NCBI RefSeq assembly: GCF_000014005.1
Contig: NC_008009.1
Location: 4,464,001 to 4,528,000 of the forward strand
DNA: 64,000 nucleotides
Direction: 5' to 3'
Source: Candidatus Koribacter versatilis Ellin345
GTDB taxonomy: Bacteria > Acidobacteriota > Terriglobia > Terriglobales > Acidobacteriaceae
The notes under the pieces are model-generated. The model ran no database searches. It saw only the letters and a program-made list of their open reading frames with translations, and was not told where the DNA came from. Both the position numbers and the translations under genes were made by a program. Shown here piece by piece: positions 61,957 through 64,000 of the stretch; the stretch's first letter is position 1; each line of letters opens with the position of its first letter.

Positions 61957-62876
61957 CGGAAGAACACATTGCTCGCGTTGGAGCCGTGAATTGCCGCGTG
62001 GCACATGGTGCACGCCTGGTATTTAGTGGACTGGTTATGTCCCGGTCCGGCGGGTCCCTGCGCTGGGAACGAGTGGCATTGCAGACATAGCAGGTTCACC
62101 TGGCTGACGCGCAGCAAACGCGGATTCGTGGATCCGTGCGGCGTGTGGCAGCTGCTACAGCCTTCGGTCTTTACCGGCACGTGTTCGTAAACGAACGGAC
62201 CTTGTTTGTCGGCGTGGCACTTATAGCAGGCTGCGTCCCCATTGGCTACGGTGCGCGCCTGTCGAACGGTGGTGGTGCCGTGAACGTTATGGCAGTCTGC
62301 GCACTGAATAAGGTGCTCATTGACGCGGTGGTGGTAGGGCTTTGCGAAGTCTGCTTTCGCGGCCGCGTGGCAGGAATAGCAGAGCTCGGGTTGGCTCTTT
62401 ACGAGAAGGTGTTCCGGCTCGCGTGCCTGGTGGGGCGAATGGCAGTCGAGGCAGCCAACATTGCTGCCTGCATGGACGGATGACGCAAAGTGGCGCTGTT
62501 CCTGCTTTTCTCCGTGGCAGGTCAGACACCGGCTGTTGATTTCCTGCTTCGATACATTCTTGAAAGAGAAGATCTTCGACTTGTCGCCGCCGCCCTCAAC
62601 GTGCGCCGACCCCGGCCCGTGACAGGATTCGCATCCGTGGCCGTCGCCCAGCGTAGTTTTGTAGTGAGGGGTCCGCTCGAACTGTGTCTTGTAGAGGTCT
62701 TCGTGACACGTCTTGCAGGTGTCAACGCCGACATAGTGTGCAGGCTCTGCCGGCGCCGGAACTGCAGCGCTCTTCTCTTGTGGTCCTGACGCCCGCAATG
62801 GGCGAATCACGATGAGAGAGAGGACGACAACGGAAATTGTCCACAGCAAGAATCGTAAGACTCGTCCGACCTGCAC
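61953..62876 (-). CDS. Decaheme c-type cytochrome (MtrA/DmsE-like)
   Basis: A 307-residue protein with a signal/anchor (RFLLWTISVVVLSLIVIRPL) and ten C-x-x-C-H heme motifs: CKTCH, CESCH, CLTCH, CLDCH, CYSCH, CADCH, CYKCH, CSSCH, CLQCH and CTMCH. The count, length and pairing with an MtrB/PioB porin match the MtrA/PioA/DmsE group. GTG 62876 has GAGGAG six bases upstream, so I prefer it over TTG 62894. The protein should carry electrons across the porin. There is no outer-surface MtrC/OmcA-like gene in view. Confidence 0.93.
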   Translation of the reverse strand: MQVGRVLRFLLWTISVVVLSLIVIRPLRASGPQEKSAAVPAPAEPAHYVGVDTCKTCHEDLYKTQFERTPHYKTTLGDGHGCESCHGPGSAHVEGGGDKSKIFSFKNVSKQEINSRCLTCHGEKQEQRHFASSVHAGSNVGCLDCHSPHQAREPEHLLVKSQPELCYSCHAAAKADFAKPYHHRVNEHLIQCADCHNVHGTTTVRQARTVANGDAACYKCHADKQGPFVYEHVPVKTEGCSSCHTPHGSTNPRLLRVSQVNLLCLQCHSFPAQGPAGPGHNQSTKYQACTMCHAAIHGSNASNVFFR

Positions 62877-62954
62877 GATCAACTCCTCAACCAACTTCGG
62901 CAGTGTTGCAGTGAATCAACAGGAACGCGAGTCGCGATTCGTTCCTATATTGAA

Positions 62955-63254
62955 CTACAGGCCTTTAACGTAGGCTGCGATGGCCTTCGCTTGATCGTCG
63001 GTAACGCCGGAAATGCCCTTCGTGTGTGGTGCTTTGCTCCCGGCCTTGCCCTTTGTGATCTGGTCGGCGACCGCTCCGGCATCCAGTGCGGTGCCCTTCA
63101 GCGCGGGGGCTTTCATAGCGGGTTTGCCTTCGCCGCTGGCGCCATGACAGTGGGCGCATTTTTTCTTGTAAAGGGCCGCGCCGTCGTCCGCTGCCCACAG
63201 CGCGGTCGAGAGAATTGTCAGAACGAAAACGATGCGGAAAAAGCGGCTTCTCAT
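62955..63254 (-). CDS. Small monoheme cytochrome c
   Basis: A 99-residue class I cytochrome with a signal peptide (FFRIVFVLTILSTALWAAD), heme site CAHCH, ALYKKKCAHCHGASGEGKPA, and a likely axial Met within KPAMKAPALKG or another later Met. ATG 63254 has GAGGAA seven bases upstream; TTG 63272 is in frame. It is upstream of the decaheme gene by about 80 bases, so it could feed electrons to or take them from the conduit. Confidence 0.9.
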   Translation of the reverse strand: MRSRFFRIVFVLTILSTALWAADDGAALYKKKCAHCHGASGEGKPAMKAPALKGTALDAGAVADQITKGKAGSKAPHTKGISGVTDDQAKAIAAYVKGL

Positions 63255-63434
63255 GGAGAAATTCCTCGCCAAATTGAAATCGTGTTTCTTACGGTCCCCA
63301 CACTACTTCAAGAGTGCGAAAACTCTAGTCTCGAATCCACCGGCGAGCAAACTGCTAAATCTTACAGGGCATCGGATTTGGCAGCAGAGACTTACACACG
63401 AACGTGTCCGTCAGTGGGCAGTTACTTTACGGCC

Positions 63435-63467
63435 AAAAAAGTCCGGCATTCCATAGCGGAATGCCGG
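63435..63467 (-). terminator. Intrinsic terminator
   Basis: On the minus strand, a 10-bp perfect stem CCGGCATTCC/GGAATGCCGG with a 5-base loop, followed by AC and six T. It is 47-79 bases after the stop of the membrane-protein gene at 63514 and ahead of the cytochrome gene. This is the clearest terminator in the window. Confidence 0.85.
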
Positions 63468-63513
63468 GATTATCAGGTAACCGGACTAACTTGCCAGTCT
63501 GCTGATGTCGTTC

Positions 63514-64000
63514 CTAGAACTTCAGGCTTGGCGCAAGGACATGCCATTCCAGAATGAACCAGGTCATGAAAATCGCTGAGAGCACGAACAGGACGTCGTA
63601 AACACGGTTCCACCACCATCGTTGCTCCCACCACGGGCGGAAGAAGTTGTAAATCGCGATCAGCGTCGAAACCACCGCGAGCAAGGCAGTGAACTGGATC
63701 ACTCGATAGAGCCAGTTGCTGCTGGTATTCAGTCCCAGTTCGCCCAGGGCGCTGAAAATGCCGACAACCGTCGCTATAAAGATAAGGTTCAACGCGGCCG
63801 CAAGCATCAGCAGCCGATGACGGCGCGCGTGGACTGGATCGAGGTTCAGACGTTTGTCGTAGTGCCGGCGGGCTGCCGCGCCCACTCCCCAAAGAACCAA
63901 CGCGAGAGAGAAAAAGACGATCGGAGCAATGAGGGTGAAGAGCGCGAATGGCTTGGTGCGGACGGCACCGGGCTTCATCCACATCATGAACGGATAGTCC
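63514..64000 (-). CDS. Multi-pass membrane protein, C-terminal part (cut by window edge)
   Basis: The last 161 codons of an ORF that continues past the right edge. The visible start DYPFMMWMKPGAVRTKPFAL leads into four hydrophobic helices: FTLIAPIVFFSLALVLWGVG, MLAAALNLIFIATVVGIFSA, IQFTALLAVVSTLIAIYNFF, and VYDVLFVLSAIFMTWFILEW. A four-helix C-terminus like this occurs behind beta-lactamase/serine-hydrolase domains in some bacteria, but the required N-terminus is outside the window, so I leave the family open. It is followed by an intrinsic terminator. Confidence 0.7.
   Translation of the reverse strand, partial: DYPFMMWMKPGAVRTKPFALFTLIAPIVFFSLALVLWGVGAAARRHYDKRLNLDPVHARRHRLLMLAAALNLIFIATVVGIFSALGELGLNTSSNWLYRVIQFTALLAVVSTLIAIYNFFRPWWEQRWWWNRVYDVLFVLSAIFMTWFILEWHVLAPSLKF

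Noticed and set aside
1-64000. CRISPR arrays, tRNA/rRNA genes, insertion sequences and phage genes
   Set aside because: No repeated spacer arrays, cloverleaf-like segments, transposase or integrase motifs, or rRNA-like sequence were seen while reading.

Overview
The window looks like chromosomal DNA of an acidobacterium (Acidobacteriota, Terriglobia/Koribacter-like). This is an inference from protein style and gene content, with no search behind it: a PioB/MtrB-type porin with a decaheme cytochrome, a small zinc-ribbon-like protein of a type I associate with that phylum, and long Wzy-type exopolysaccharide operons. Nearly all genes lie on the minus strand. Many are separated by a few bases or overlap by four (ATGA/GTGA), and several seem to start at TTG or GTG behind a good Shine-Dalgarno (SD) sequence. 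I saw no rRNA, tRNA, insertion sequence, CRISPR array or phage gene.

Region 1 (1-7.3 kb) is a housekeeping block on the minus strand: three small coupled ORFs, rapZ, then msbA, yicC, a small unknown gene, gmk, rpoZ, coaBC and the start of a family-4 uracil-DNA glycosylase. Region 2 (7.5-11.8 kb) is accessory and partly decayed: an EamA-type transporter, a HAD phosphatase, a UDP-glycosyltransferase split by a one-base frameshift, a bicupin, and a decayed second copy of hldE whose adenylyltransferase half is still open.

Region 3 (11.9-37.6 kb, minus strand) is one uninterrupted run of 19 genes for a Wzy-dependent exopolysaccharide. It holds the initiating transferase, UDP-glucose dehydrogenase, UDP-glucuronate decarboxylase, Wzc, Wza, a heptosyltransferase-like GT9, a pyruvyltransferase, polymerase, methyltransferase, flippase, beta-helix protein, DUF362 protein, CapK-like ligase, a fused dehydrogenase/MocA oxidoreductase, a heparinase-like lyase, a GDP-mannose dehydrogenase, a GT4, gmhA and a secreted unknown. 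Divergent from it are wzi and gmhB (plus strand).

Region 4 (40.8-45.9 kb, minus) completes nucleotide-sugar supply: gmd and fcl (GDP-fucose), hldD and intact hldE. With gmhA and gmhB this gives a complete ADP-heptose pathway. Region 5 (46.3-59.5 kb, minus) has a beta-barrel protein, a FlaA1/PglF-like 4,6-dehydratase, and a second glycan operon: two GT4 enzymes, a thymidylate-kinase-like protein, an APH-type phosphotransferase, a nucleotidyltransferase, a short PglC-like initiating transferase, an ATP-grasp ligase, a HAD enzyme and a DegT aminotransferase. It probably builds a different, amino-sugar-containing glycan.

Region 6 (59.7-64 kb, minus) encodes a candidate electron conduit through the outer membrane: a monoheme cytochrome c, a decaheme cytochrome and an MtrB/PioB-like porin. 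Upstream is the end of a multi-pass membrane protein, followed by a clear intrinsic terminator.
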